DNA of 64,000 nt from positions 1,466,524 through 1,530,523 of the forward strand of contig NZ_CM000955.1 of NCBI RefSeq assembly GCF_000159695.1. Reading direction: 5' to 3'. Below, in pieces: positions 9,592 through 18,498 of the stretch. Made by a program: the position numbers and the translations under genes. This DNA is from Finegoldia magna ATCC 53516. GTDB taxonomy: Bacteria > Bacillota > Clostridia > Tissierellales > Peptoniphilaceae. A model generated the notes under the pieces. It saw only the letters and a program-made list of their open reading frames with translations, was not told where the DNA came from and made no database searches. Every line of letters begins with the position of its first letter. The stretch's first letter is position 1.

Positions 9592-10347
9592 ATGATTATT
9601 ATAAAAAATAAAGATGAAATAGAAAAAATGGATATTTCTGGAAATGTCATTTCAGGAATGCATGAAGCTTTGCGAGAATTCGTTAAACCAGGTTTGACTA
9701 CAATGCAAGTTAATGATTTTTGCGAAAAATTTATTAGAAGCAAAGGAGCAATACCAGCTCAAATAGGATTTGAGGGATTCCCATACGCTACATGTTGTTC
9801 TGTAAATGATGAAATATGCCATGGGTATCCATCTGATTATGTTTTAAAATCTGGAGATTTATTAAAAGTTGATACAGTAGTTGAATTAAATGGTTGGATG
9901 AGTGATTCCTGTTGGAGCTATGCTGTTGGTGAAATAGATGAAGATACTCAAAATCTTATGGATGTTACTAGAGAATGTTTGTATGAAGGAATTAAATTAG
10001 CCGTAATAGGCAATAGACTAGGCGATATAGGAGCTAAAATTCAATCCATAGCAGAAACTAATGGCTACTCTGTGGTACGCGAATTCACAGGTCATGGGAT
10101 CGGAAGAGGTATGCATGAAGACCCAATGGTTCTTCACTATGGTAAAGAACACAGAGGCCTTAGATTACAAGAGGGAATGGTATTAACTATTGAACCAATG
10201 ATTAATATGGGAACTCATAAGTTGAAAATTGATAAAAATGGATGGACAGCTAGAACTATTGACGGGAAAAAATCATGCCAATATGAACACACATTAGCTA
10301 TCACAAAAGATGGTCCAAGAATTTTGACTAAACAACAAGGTCAATAA
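9592..10347 (+). CDS. map: Methionine aminopeptidase, type I
   Basis: Removes the initiator methionine from nascent proteins using two metal ions. The 251-residue pita-bread protein shows the metal ligands in order: Asp in LLKVDTVVELNGWMSD, Asp in the following SDSCWSYAVG, His in FTGHGIGRGMHEDP, Glu in TIEPMI and Glu in YEHTLAI. The DSCWSYAVG form resembles the streptococcal/lactobacillal variant. The C-terminus is short and no SEC-C or SH3 extension is present. It probably shares a transcript with the upstream CNNM gene. Confidence 0.96.
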   Translation: MIIIKNKDEIEKMDISGNVISGMHEALREFVKPGLTTMQVNDFCEKFIRSKGAIPAQIGFEGFPYATCCSVNDEICHGYPSDYVLKSGDLLKVDTVVELNGWMSDSCWSYAVGEIDEDTQNLMDVTRECLYEGIKLAVIGNRLGDIGAKIQSIAETNGYSVVREFTGHGIGRGMHEDPMVLHYGKEHRGLRLQEGMVLTIEPMINMGTHKLKIDKNGWTARTIDGKKSCQYEHTLAITKDGPRILTKQQGQ

Positions 10348-10352
10348 AATAA

Positions 10353-10398
10353 AGAGAATATTTTGAGAGTTCCTCAAAATATTCTCTATTTTTTTATT
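10353..10398. terminator. Bidirectional terminator between map and tmcAL
   Basis: A perfect 15-bp stem (10353-10367 with 10373-10387), loop AGTTC, then ATTTTTTTATT. The minus-strand side also runs into a T-rich tail. The tmcAL stop codon lies within the stem's outer base pairs. Confidence 0.9.
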
Positions 10399-11531
10399 AC
10401 TGGAAAATCATAAAAATCATTAACATTTTTTGTAGAATATATTAGTCTACTGACTTTTATATCATATTCAAATAATTTTTTGTAATTATCAGATAAATTT
10501 GAAAAATCTCTGTTCAAAGAATAAATTTTACAATTTTTATTAATTGTGGACAAATCGAAGTTTTTTTTGAATCCCAATAGGCGAACAGCTTCAATATCTG
10601 CATTTACGATATCATCCACAAATTTTTTATCCACTCCTAAAATATAATTTAAAATCAATCTTTTAAGTCGATTTTGGGTATATTTTTTATTTTTTATGTT
10701 TTCAAAAAAAACATCATGATTTTCATTCAATGCATTTGATAGAAGATTTTCTAATCCTTTTTCATAACCTGTTATATTTTCTAATTCAGATTTTTCCACA
10801 AATAATTTATAAGATAATATGTCTAACAGTTTTTTGTTAGATTGAATAGAATTGTGTTTTAGATATTCGTAAGTTAAGGATGGAATTTTGTCTTTAAATT
10901 CTTCTAATAGTTTCAAATTAGTTCTAATAGAGGATGCGCTATAAGAAATACCTTCAATAGAACTTGAATTGTATTCGCTATTTATCCTTTTTATTGGCAG
11001 AATTTTACATTTAGGTTGTAGTTTATCTAATGATTTCATATATTCCAAAGCGAGGATGTTATTTGATTTGAAGATTTCATCAGAGTAATTAGAGTAGTTT
11101 TGCTTTGAAAATTCCATTACATTTTTATTATAAGAAGTATTTTTGTTTTCTGCTATAAACTGTTTAATATTGGCTTCATTTTCTAGGAGAAAATCTTTGT
11201 ATGAAATAAGATCTTCTATTTCTGTTTCAATTCCAAAAGAAACATAATCACATCCAATAGTGTCTATTATTTTAATAGCGTAATAGCTAAAATTTTGCGC
11301 TGATTGTAAAGAAAATACAGAAGGAATTTCAATAACACAATTTATTCCATTTTCCAAAGCGATTTTAGTTTTATGAAGTTTATCTAAAATAGAAAACTCA
11401 CCACGTTGCACGACATTTCCACTCATGACTGCAATTATATTTGCTTCTGGGAAAATTTTTTTTATTTGATTTATTTGATGTAAATGCCCAAGATGAAATG
11501 GATTGTATTCACATACTATAGCTACATTCAT
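10386..11531 (-). CDS. tmcAL: tRNA(Met) cytidine acetate ligase TmcAL
   Basis: TmcAL (formerly YlbM) activates acetate with ATP and acetylates the wobble cytidine of elongator tRNA-Met. The 381-residue product starts with the HxGH nucleotidyltransferase sequence AIVCEYNPFHLGHLHQI and continues AVMSGNVVQRGEFSILDK and CVIEIPSVFSLQSAQNF, all diagnostic of this family. The AAAGGA site is 10 bases before the ATG. It is transcribed divergently from the macro-domain gene. Confidence 0.94.
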   Translation of the reverse strand: MNVAIVCEYNPFHLGHLHQINQIKKIFPEANIIAVMSGNVVQRGEFSILDKLHKTKIALENGINCVIEIPSVFSLQSAQNFSYYAIKIIDTIGCDYVSFGIETEIEDLISYKDFLLENEANIKQFIAENKNTSYNKNVMEFSKQNYSNYSDEIFKSNNILALEYMKSLDKLQPKCKILPIKRINSEYNSSSIEGISYSASSIRTNLKLLEEFKDKIPSLTYEYLKHNSIQSNKKLLDILSYKLFVEKSELENITGYEKGLENLLSNALNENHDVFFENIKNKKYTQNRLKRLILNYILGVDKKFVDDIVNADIEAVRLLGFKKNFDLSTINKNCKIYSLNRDFSNLSDNYKKLFEYDIKVSRLIYSTKNVNDFYDFPVIKK

Positions 11532-11570
11532 AATTATTGATTCCTTTCATATACTTTTTTCTTATGTTGT

Positions 11571-11599
11571 ATTATAATTGATATTGGTAATATAGTAAA
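11571..11599 (-). promoter_or_regulatory. Promoter of tmcAL, overlapping a divergent -10
   Basis: On the minus strand TTTACT (11599-11594), a 17-bp spacer and TATAAT (11576-11571) form a promoter. On the plus strand TATAAT lies at 11573-11578, overlapping it, so the two divergent genes may share one polymerase site. The plus-strand -35 is poor. Confidence 0.5.
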
Positions 11600-11617
11600 T
11601 AAAAAGGGGTAGATTTT

Positions 11618-12058
11618 ATGGATATAAGATTTGTTAAAGGCAATATTTTTGAGCTACAGAGCGATGCAATTTTATATTTTATCGAAAATTCACTTCTGGA
11701 AGAGAATTCAAAAAAATTAGTTGAGAAAGCTGGAGAAAGAATTTTAGAACCTCTTACAAAAATAAGTGGAATAGAAAAAGGCGAATGTAAAATCATTCCC
11801 GCTTTTAATATAACTTCGGATTATGTGATATTGGCAAATTTGCCAGATGATTTAAAAAATAACAACAAAAATATTTTCAAAAATCTAATCTATAATGTTT
11901 TTTGTGAAATGAAAAAATTCGAAATTCATTCGCTTAACATAGATTATTCTTTTTTAACTGAAAAATATTCTAGTGAATTTGTTAATCTTATAAATGAAGT
12001 TATAGACGAAAAATCGTTGAGAATTAGCGATTTCCTTGTATTTATGTGCAAAAGTTAA
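11618..12058 (+). CDS. Divergent macro-domain-like protein
   Basis: The 146-residue product resembles a macro (ADP-ribose-binding) domain: FVKGNIFELQSDAILYFIENSL takes the place of the usual GDIT..DAIVNAAN, and KLVEKAGERIL followed by GIEKGECKIIPAFNITSDYVILA matches the AAG...L and G.A..T....L...I pattern. The NAAN asparagines that contact ADP-ribose are absent (FIEN here), so catalysis is doubtful and binding uncertain. An AGGGGT site precedes the ATG. Possible partner genes follow. Alternative: an unrelated small alpha/beta fold. Confidence 0.6.
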   Translation: MDIRFVKGNIFELQSDAILYFIENSLLEENSKKLVEKAGERILEPLTKISGIEKGECKIIPAFNITSDYVILANLPDDLKNNNKNIFKNLIYNVFCEMKKFEIHSLNIDYSFLTEKYSSEFVNLINEVIDEKSLRISDFLVFMCKS

Positions 12059-12116
12059 TAATTGACTTTTAACTTAAATTACTCTAAAATAATATTATGT
12101 CTAATAACGAAAGGTA

Positions 12117-12758
12117 GTGATTAATATTTTTCCAGAAACTCATAAGAGAATTGTTAGAGAAATAAATCAAGACATTAAAGATTCTTATGGAATCAATTTA
12201 AATATAAAAAAATTAGAATGGGGAGCTGTTAGTCCAGATATTTTACCAAAATACAAGCTAATAGCACATTACAAAGAAGAAAGTATAAATTATATTGTAA
12301 AAGAAATTATCACTATAATTTATCTTTTTCAATTTACGGATTTAACAAGATTGAACTCATTGCAAAATAAGATTTTAAGTACAAAACTTGGAGTAATAAG
12401 TCATTATCTAAGCGATTATGTGTGTCTTCCACACGCAAAAAGATGGAGGTGCAATCAACACCTTAAAGATCACATGAATTACGAAAGAGTTTTGAATAAG
12501 TTGGCACAAAATCATATATTTGACAAAAAGGCAATAACAACAAGTCAAATAAGCATAGACAATGATGAATGTGTGATGTTAAAAACATTGGTTAAAAATT
12601 ATATTGAAGATATAATAGATGAATACAGCATTTTAGAAGATAAAACTAGAGATTTGGACTTTGCGTACGGTTTAAATTATTCTATTTTCTGTTTTATCTT
12701 TGAAACTATTGAAGTATTCTCAACAGAAAGATACTACCAAAAGTCCTTTGTTTTTTAA
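12117..12758 (+). CDS. Zinc-dependent phospholipase C-like protein
   Basis: The 213-residue helical protein carries the pattern of the zinc-dependent phospholipase C superfamily: EWGAVSPDILP near residue 34, then GVISHYLSDYVCLPHAKRW (His96, Asp100, His106) and a His119-x3-Glu123 pair, spaced as metal ligands. No signal peptide is visible, so it is probably cytoplasmic and not a toxin-like secreted lecithinase. The start is GTG, with AAGG only 2 bases upstream; this spacing is poor, so the start is the weakest part of the call. Substrate unknown. Confidence 0.72.
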   Translation: MINIFPETHKRIVREINQDIKDSYGINLNIKKLEWGAVSPDILPKYKLIAHYKEESINYIVKEIITIIYLFQFTDLTRLNSLQNKILSTKLGVISHYLSDYVCLPHAKRWRCNQHLKDHMNYERVLNKLAQNHIFDKKAITTSQISIDNDECVMLKTLVKNYIEDIIDEYSILEDKTRDLDFAYGLNYSIFCFIFETIEVFSTERYYQKSFVF

Positions 12759-12779
12759 ATATAATTAGGAGTAGAAGTT

Positions 12780-13505
12780 ATGTATAAAGCTTACAATACG
12801 AACAATTTAAAGAAAAAACTTGAGAAAAAATTTCTTTTCGAAGATGATTTATTAGCTTTATACTTAATGCTTGATATTGTTCAACAAGAAAACAAAATAC
12901 AACCTTGTTATGTCAAATATAATGCTCTTAATAAAATTTACAATGTTTTAATTAATCATTTGTCGTATAGAAATGACAGAGAAAATATTATTAAAGCTAT
13001 TTTTGATTTGATCTCAGAAGATATTAATAAAATTGAATTCACTTATTATCTTCAAGCTTATACTGAAGGCTTTAATAATAAGAATATAAGTGATGAGTTG
13101 GAGTTTTATGCATTAAGACATATTCCAGCCTCTACTATTAAAAAATCGGATATTCTTCTTCATAATACTGAAAGTAGAAGTGCTAAGTTTTTAAAAAATA
13201 AAATGATTAGTTCAATTAAAAACAAATCTAATGCATTCAGAGTACAAGATTCAATAATAGATAATTATTGCGAAAACATCCTAAAAGACAAGATATATAG
13301 CATTAATAGCAAGATGGACAAACAGTTAGTGATGAAATCTATTAATGATAGTGTAGTGATTTCTGAAGAAAAATTCTTGAATATGTGGCAATTGGAAAAT
13401 TTGTACAAAAAAATTGTTAAAACTTTGAAAAATGTTTTAAATAATTCTATAGAAGATGCATTGTGGTATGGGTTAAATGACAGAGTATTACAAAGGTATA
13501 AGTAA
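12780..13505 (+). CDS. Uncharacterised 241-residue cytoplasmic protein
   Basis: I do not recognise this family. The protein is charged, mostly predicted helical, without a signal peptide, membrane segment or Cys cluster. It starts 21 bp after the phospholipase-like gene behind a TAGGAG site and so is probably co-transcribed with it. Codon use is like the neighbours and there is no sign of transfer. The region 13506-13540 after it holds no clear terminator before the tRNA promoter. Confidence 0.75.
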   Translation: MYKAYNTNNLKKKLEKKFLFEDDLLALYLMLDIVQQENKIQPCYVKYNALNKIYNVLINHLSYRNDRENIIKAIFDLISEDINKIEFTYYLQAYTEGFNNKNISDELEFYALRHIPASTIKKSDILLHNTESRSAKFLKNKMISSIKNKSNAFRVQDSIIDNYCENILKDKIYSINSKMDKQLVMKSINDSVVISEEKFLNMWQLENLYKKIVKTLKNVLNNSIEDALWYGLNDRVLQRYK

Positions 13506-13540
13506 ATTGTAAAGTCGGATTTAAATTGTTGTAAAAAAAT

Positions 13541-13569
13541 TTGACAAAACAATTTTAATCGTTTATACT
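13541..13569 (+). promoter_or_regulatory. Strong sigma-A promoter for the tRNA cluster
   Basis: Perfect -35 TTGACA (13541-13546), 17-bp spacer, -10 TATACT (13564-13569), 25 bp before the first mature tRNA base. Confidence 0.9.
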
Positions 13570-13594
13570 AGTAAAGTAATGTTTGATACATTAA

Positions 13595-13670
13595 GCCCAG
13601 ATAGCTCAGTCGGTAGAGCAAAGGACTGAAAATCCTTGTGTCGCTGGTTCGATTCCGGCTCTGGGCACCA
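13595..13670 (+). tRNA. tRNA-Phe (anticodon GAA)
   Basis: 76 bases with the CCA end encoded. The acceptor stem GCCCAGA pairs with TCTGGGC; the anticodon GAA is at 13628-13630 in loop CTGAAAA; the T-arm contains GGTTCGATTCC. First of three tandem tRNAs. Confidence 0.97.
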
Positions 13671-13678
13671 AAATGTGT

Positions 13679-13753
13679 GCGGAAGTGGCTCAGTGGTAGA
13701 GCATCGCCTTGCCAAGGCGAGGGTCGCGAGTTCGAGTCTCGTCTTCCGCTCCA
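13679..13753 (+). tRNA. tRNA-Gly (anticodon GCC)
   Basis: 75 bases with encoded CCA. The acceptor stem GCGGAAG pairs with CTTCCGC; the anticodon GCC is at 13711-13713 in loop TTGCCAA; the T-loop is GTTCGAGTC. Eight bases after tRNA-Phe. Confidence 0.97.
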
Positions 13754-13756
13754 TAT

Positions 13757-13830
13757 GGCGACATAGCCAAGTGGTAAGGCAGAGGTCTGCAACACCTTCA
13801 CCCCCAGTTCAAATCTGGGTGTCGCCTCCA
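13757..13830 (+). tRNA. tRNA-Cys (anticodon GCA)
   Basis: 74 bases with encoded CCA. The acceptor stem GGCGACA pairs with TGTCGCC; the anticodon GCA is at 13789-13791 in loop CTGCAAC; the T-loop reads GTTCAAATC. Three bases after tRNA-Gly. Confidence 0.97.
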
Positions 13831-13864
13831 AAGGAAAGTTTATTATAGACTTTCCTTTTTTTTA
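13830..13864 (+). terminator. Terminator of the tRNA operon
   Basis: A 10-bp stem AAAGGAAAGT/ACTTTCCTTT (13830-13839 with 13849-13858) and a long T-run directly follow the CCA of tRNA-Cys. Confidence 0.9.
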
Positions 13865-13881
13865 TATGTAAAGGAGTTAAT

Positions 13882-15012
13882 ATGATTTTTATTGATTTAT
13901 TAAAAGATGAGTATATTGAGGAATTATCAGATTTTGTATACAAACTGAGAAATAATTTTTTATTTCAAAATAAGTTTGATTCAAATTTGGCGAAAAATAG
14001 AACAACAATAATTAAATCTTTGAAAAAACAAATATCTAATAGAAATCATTTCGTGATTTTTGAAGGAACTAAGTTAATTGGGTATTTGGTGTTAGATTTA
14101 GATGATAAAGAGTTGCTAATTAAAGAGATATATATAGATAAAATTAATAAATCAATACTTTTTAAAATTTTTAGATTTTTAATGGATTATGCACTATCAA
14201 ACTTATTTGATATAATTAAATTTAAGTTCAATGGATTTATTTTCGATGAAATTATAAAAGAACATTTGGATGATCAAAATAGATTAGAAATAAAGAATGA
14301 TATGTTTGAAGAATCTCATAAGAAATTTGCGATAATTAGTTTTAAAGCTAAAAATGGCTTGATAAAATTTTTAAAGGGCAATGATTATGAAGTTATTTAC
14401 AGTTTCGATAGTAAAAAAATGGATGAAAAAGTTAGTGACCATGTAGATATGCAAATTAGGAAAATAAATGAAAATGCATTCGTTTGTACTCAAGAATCGT
14501 ATTTTCATTATAGGGCATATCTTCCAAATTATATAACATTATATGTAACGGAGCTTGAGATAACGAACACATATCCGAAAGATTGCTTGTTAAATAATTT
14601 TTCAATTGAAAATCATTTAATATGTAATAAAAAATCTGTAGATCCTGTTATATTGAAACTTCTTAAAGATGAGAAAATAATAATGGTCAAACAAGGATAT
14701 TCCAAATGTTCAACAATAGTTACTGATAAATTTGTAATTACCAGTGATAAATCTATATATAATAGTGTTCAAAAACAAAATATTAAGGCATATTTGATAG
14801 ATTCTGGTGAAATAAAACTAGAAGGTTATGATACAGGATTTATTGGTGGGACTTGTGGATATTGTGCTGATTTAGGGGTTGTGTTTTATGGCAATCTTGA
14901 AAATTATAAATTTAAAAATAAACTTATTGAATTTTTAGAAAAAGAAAATATAAAATACTATTATACAGATGATGATGATTTTATAGATCGCGGATCTATA
15001 ATTTTTAATTAA
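13882..15012 (+). CDS. Fusion of a GNAT-like N-terminal domain with a DUF6873 (GME-fold) domain
   Basis: Residues 1 to about 115 look like a GNAT acyltransferase: an N-terminal helix pair, then NHFVIFEGTKLIGYLVLDLDD and a following strand IKEIYID. The usual acetyl-CoA loop R/QxxGxG/A is not evident. From about residue 150 the sequence matches the DUF6873 family, a pentein-like guanidino-group-modifying-enzyme fold: PNYITLYVTELEI, TYPKDCLLNN, MVKQGYSKCSTIVTDKFVITSD and GYDTGFIGGTCGY. Such proteins are normally about 240 residues without the front domain. Function unknown. AAAGGAG precedes the ATG; hisS follows 13 bp later. Confidence 0.68.
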   Translation: MIFIDLLKDEYIEELSDFVYKLRNNFLFQNKFDSNLAKNRTTIIKSLKKQISNRNHFVIFEGTKLIGYLVLDLDDKELLIKEIYIDKINKSILFKIFRFLMDYALSNLFDIIKFKFNGFIFDEIIKEHLDDQNRLEIKNDMFEESHKKFAIISFKAKNGLIKFLKGNDYEVIYSFDSKKMDEKVSDHVDMQIRKINENAFVCTQESYFHYRAYLPNYITLYVTELEITNTYPKDCLLNNFSIENHLICNKKSVDPVILKLLKDEKIIMVKQGYSKCSTIVTDKFVITSDKSIYNSVQKQNIKAYLIDSGEIKLEGYDTGFIGGTCGYCADLGVVFYGNLENYKFKNKLIEFLEKENIKYYYTDDDDFIDRGSIIFN

Positions 15013-15025
15013 TAGGAGGTCAATT

Positions 15026-16321
15026 ATGATTCAACCATCTACATTACCGGGAATGATGGAACTTCTTCCTGAAGACCAAATGGTGTTCGATACAATTAAA
15101 AGAAGAATAGAAGATGTTTTTATTAAAAATGCATTTTTTTCAATCGATACACCTGCTATAGAAAAATTAGACGTTTTGCTATCTAAAGGTGGAGGAGAAA
15201 CAAGTAAGCAAGTGTATAGAATTGATAGTAGTAAGAAAAATCAAGGATTGAGATTTGACTTAACTGTGCCACTCGCAAAATACGTTTCAATGTACATGCA
15301 AGACTTAGCATTCCCATTTAGAAGATATCAAATAGCTAAGGTGTATAGAGGAGAAAGAAATCAAAAAGGAAGATATAAAGAATTTTATCAATGCGATATA
15401 GACATCATAGGAAATGAAAAATTGAGCTTATATAATGATGCGGAAATAGTAAAATGTATGTATGAAGCTTTAAAATCCATAGATGTTCCAGACTTTGAAT
15501 TTCAATTTAATAACAGAAAATTATTGAATGGATATTTCTCTGATTTAGGTATTGAGGACTTTGAATCATGTTTGAGAATAATTGACAAATTAGATAAAAT
15601 AGGAATAGATAATGTAAAAGAAGAATTATCGAAAATTAACTTGGATGATGAAAAAATTGATTCGATTTTAAGTTTCTTACAAATAGATGGACCTAACCAA
15701 GAAATAATCGAAAAACTTGAATCATTGAATATAGATAATGAATTATTTGTTTGTGGGCTTGAAGAATTGAAATTTGTATATGACGATATTTTATCTTTGG
15801 GAGTTAGTCCAGATAATATTAAAATAAATTTGTCTATAACTAGAGGACTTGATTACTATACAGGTTCAGTATTTGAAACATTTTTTAAGGAATATCGTGA
15901 AATCGGATCTATTTGTTCTGGAGGAAGATATGATAGTCTAGCGAATAATTTTACTAAAAGCAAGTTGCCTGGAGTAGGAATGAGTATCGGCTTAACTAGA
16001 TTATTCTATCAACTTCAAGAATTAAATTTGGTTAAAGGACAACAAACTAACTTTGATTGCATCATTATTCCTATGAAAGGTTATGAAAAAAATGCAGTGA
16101 AGTTGATGAATGATTTGAGAAGTTCTTCTGTAAGATGTATGAGTTATCTTGAAGATGATAAATTAAAAAAGAAATTTAATTATGCTGACAAATTATCCGT
16201 AAAATATGTTATAATAATAGGACAAGATGAAGTTGAGCAAAATAAATTCACTTTACGAAATATGGAAAATGGTAATCAAGAATTATTAGAGCTTAACCAA
16301 ATTATTGAAAAGTTAAAATAA
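15026..16321 (+). CDS. hisS: Histidine-tRNA ligase
   Basis: Charges tRNA-His. This class II synthetase of 431 residues shows motif 2 (FRRYQIAKVYRGERNQKGRYKEF, quoted in part), the histidine-specific GLDYYTGSVFE near residue 275, and motif 3 GVGMSIGLTRL, followed by a C-terminal anticodon-binding domain from about 340. The start follows AGGAGGT. It sits between the DUF6873 fusion and the thrS T-box without an obvious terminator, so thrS may receive read-through from here. Confidence 0.95.
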   Translation: MIQPSTLPGMMELLPEDQMVFDTIKRRIEDVFIKNAFFSIDTPAIEKLDVLLSKGGGETSKQVYRIDSSKKNQGLRFDLTVPLAKYVSMYMQDLAFPFRRYQIAKVYRGERNQKGRYKEFYQCDIDIIGNEKLSLYNDAEIVKCMYEALKSIDVPDFEFQFNNRKLLNGYFSDLGIEDFESCLRIIDKLDKIGIDNVKEELSKINLDDEKIDSILSFLQIDGPNQEIIEKLESLNIDNELFVCGLEELKFVYDDILSLGVSPDNIKINLSITRGLDYYTGSVFETFFKEYREIGSICSGGRYDSLANNFTKSKLPGVGMSIGLTRLFYQLQELNLVKGQQTNFDCIIIPMKGYEKNAVKLMNDLRSSSVRCMSYLEDDKLKKKFNYADKLSVKYVIIIGQDEVEQNKFTLRNMENGNQELLELNQIIEKLK

Positions 16322-16324
16322 AGG

Positions 16325-16500
16325 CGATGAAAAATCCCAGTAGGCATATAAGAACTTTCAGAGAGAGTAAAACTTAGGCTGAAATTTTACTTAAGAGATC
16401 AGTATGCTGAATACTAATTTGGAGCCTATTGTCAAATGAGAAAAAATTAGGGTGGAACCACGAGACACTTGTCCCTATCGGGATGAGGGTCTCTTTTTTA
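16325..16500 (+). promoter_or_regulatory. T-box leader controlling thrS
   Basis: A T-box riboswitch reads the charging state of a tRNA. Stem I base CAGTAGGC (16338-16345) pairs with GCCTATTG (16424-16431). The conserved GAGAG and GGCTGAAA elements lie between. The T-box core AGGGTGGAACCACG is at 16449-16462 with the UGGAA bulge that pairs with the tRNA acceptor end. The terminator stem starts at GAGAC (16462-16466), returns at GTCTC (16489-16493) and ends in six Ts. ACT at 16413-16415 is the likely specifier (Thr), inferred from position and from the downstream gene. Confidence 0.92.
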
Positions 16501-16513
16501 TTAGGAGGTATTT

Positions 16514-18418
16514 ATGTTTGAAGTAAAATTAAAAGATGGATCCGTAAAAGAATTTGATGAAGAAATAAGTTTATTAGATGTTTGCAAATCAATTTCTGAA
16601 GGATTAGCAAGAGACTGTGTAGGAGCAGTTGTAGATGGTAAAATAATGGGATTAATGGAAACTATTAAATCAGATTGTGAAGTTCAATTCGTAAAATTTG
16701 ATGATGAAGAAGGAAAGCAAGTTTTCTGGCATACTTCATCTCACTTAATGGCTTATGCTATTCAAAGATTGTATCCAAATACAAAATTTGCAATTGGACC
16801 ATCAATTGATTCTGGATTCTATTATGATTTAGATACAGATCATAAATTCGTACCAGAAGATTTAGAAAAAATCGAAGCTGAAATGAAAAAAATAGTTAAA
16901 GAAAATCCTAAATTAGTAAGGGTTGAAATTTCAAGAGAAGAAGCATTGGAAAGATTTAAGAAAGAAGGTCAAGATTATAAAGTTGACTTAATAGAAAATC
17001 TTGATGAAGATGCTACAATTACATTGTATGAAATGGGAGACTTCGTTGATTTGTGTAGAGGACCTCATTTATTAGAAGTGAAAAATATTAAAGCATTCAA
17101 GTTACTATCAATTGCCGGTGCATACTGGAGAGGTGATGAAAATAACAAGATGCTTCAAAGAATTTACGGAATTTCATTCCCTAAGAAAAAATTATTAGAC
17201 GAATATTTAGAAAGAATGGAAGAAGCTAAGAAAAGAGATCACAGAAAAATTGGTAAAGAAATGGGACTATTCTCAATTCAAGAAGAAGGACCGGGTTTTC
17301 CATTCTTCCATCCAAATGGAATGGTTGTGTTAAATGAACTAGAAAAATTCTTGAAGGAACAACTTTTAGATAGAGGATATGGTCAAATTAAAACTCCATT
17401 GATTTTGAACGAAGATTTATGGCATCAATCAGGTCACTGGGATCACTACAAAGAAAATATGTATTTCACTCAAATAGATGGTGATGATTATGCTATAAAG
17501 CCAATGAACTGTCCAGGATCAATTTTAGTTTACAAAGATGAATTGCACAGCTACAGAGAACTTCCAATTAAAGTTGCTGAATTAGGTCAAGTTCACCGCC
17601 ATGAATTATCAGGTGCATTGCATGGCTTATTCAGAGTTAGAACTTTCGTACAAGATGATGCACATGTATTCTGTTTACCTGAACAAATAGAAGAAGAAGT
17701 AACTAAGATTATAGATTTCTGTGATTATATTTATTCTAAGTTTGGTTTTAAATACGAAGTTGAATTGTCAACTCGTCCAGAAGATTCAATGGGATCAGAT
17801 GAAGATTGGGATTTAGCAATTAATTCACTTAAGAGTGCGTTGGAACACAAAGGTCTTGAATATAAGATTAATGAAGGTGACGGTGCTTTCTACGGCCCTA
17901 AAATAGATTTCCATTTGGAAGATGCAATTGGTAGAACTTGGCAATGTGGAACTATTCAATTAGATTTCCAAATGCCAGAAAGATTTGATATGACTTATAT
18001 AGCAAGTGATGGATCTAAAAAACGTCCAGCGATGATTCATAGAGCTATTTTAGGTAGTGAAGAAAGATTTATGGGAATATTAATCGAACACTATGCTGGA
18101 AAATTCCCATTATGGTTATCACCAATTCAAGTAGAAATTCTTCCTATTAGCGATAAATTCAATGATTATGCGTATGAATTACAACAAAAAATGAAAGCAC
18201 GTGGATTGAGAGTGAAAGTCGATGATAGAAGTGAAAAAATCGGTCTTAAGATCAGGGAATCTCAATTGAAGAAAGTGAACTATTCATTAATAATTGGACA
18301 AAATGAAATTGATAACAATGAGGTATCAGTAAGAAAAAGAGATCTTGGAGATGTAGGATCTAAGAATACTGATGAATTTATTGATGAATTAGTAGATGAA
18401 TATCAAAATAGAAAATAA
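16514..18418 (+). CDS. thrS: Threonine-tRNA ligase
   Basis: Charges tRNA-Thr and edits Ser-tRNA-Thr. The 634-residue protein has the N-terminal TGS domain (1-60), the editing domain with HTSSHLMAYAIQRLYP (HxxxH near residue 77) and the later DLCRGPHL, the class II core with zinc and substrate residues in MNCPGSI and AELGQVHRHELSGALHGLFR, motif 3 RAILGSEERFMGILIEHYAG, and a C-terminal anticodon-binding domain. Full length. AGGAGGT precedes the ATG, and expression depends on antitermination at the T-box. Confidence 0.97.
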   Translation: MFEVKLKDGSVKEFDEEISLLDVCKSISEGLARDCVGAVVDGKIMGLMETIKSDCEVQFVKFDDEEGKQVFWHTSSHLMAYAIQRLYPNTKFAIGPSIDSGFYYDLDTDHKFVPEDLEKIEAEMKKIVKENPKLVRVEISREEALERFKKEGQDYKVDLIENLDEDATITLYEMGDFVDLCRGPHLLEVKNIKAFKLLSIAGAYWRGDENNKMLQRIYGISFPKKKLLDEYLERMEEAKKRDHRKIGKEMGLFSIQEEGPGFPFFHPNGMVVLNELEKFLKEQLLDRGYGQIKTPLILNEDLWHQSGHWDHYKENMYFTQIDGDDYAIKPMNCPGSILVYKDELHSYRELPIKVAELGQVHRHELSGALHGLFRVRTFVQDDAHVFCLPEQIEEEVTKIIDFCDYIYSKFGFKYEVELSTRPEDSMGSDEDWDLAINSLKSALEHKGLEYKINEGDGAFYGPKIDFHLEDAIGRTWQCGTIQLDFQMPERFDMTYIASDGSKKRPAMIHRAILGSEERFMGILIEHYAGKFPLWLSPIQVEILPISDKFNDYAYELQQKMKARGLRVKVDDRSEKIGLKIRESQLKKVNYSLIIGQNEIDNNEVSVRKRDLGDVGSKNTDEFIDELVDEYQNRK

Positions 18419-18447
18419 TTCTATAAATAAAGCTTATTTTACAATAT

Positions 18448-18484
18448 AAAAATTTGCTCTGAATTTTTCAGAGCAAATTTTTAA
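18448..18484 (+). terminator. Terminator after thrS
   Basis: A 15-bp stem AAAAATTTGCTCTGA/TCAGAGCAAATTTTT (18448-18462 with 18468-18482), 5-base loop, U-rich 3' arm and tail. It lies 15 bp before the ABC exporter start. Confidence 0.88.
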
Positions 18485-18498
18485 TAGAAGGAGGTAAA

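Noticed and set aside
13563..13848. Open reading frames of 63-87 codons on both strands over the tRNA cluster
   Set aside because: They are artefacts of tRNA sequence; their translations are the familiar spurious peptides found antisense to tRNA genes.
16185..16215. Possible thrS promoter inside hisS (CTGACA, then TGT-TATAAT)
   Set aside because: The spacer is 19 bp and such matches are frequent in AT-rich coding sequence; not strong enough to list.
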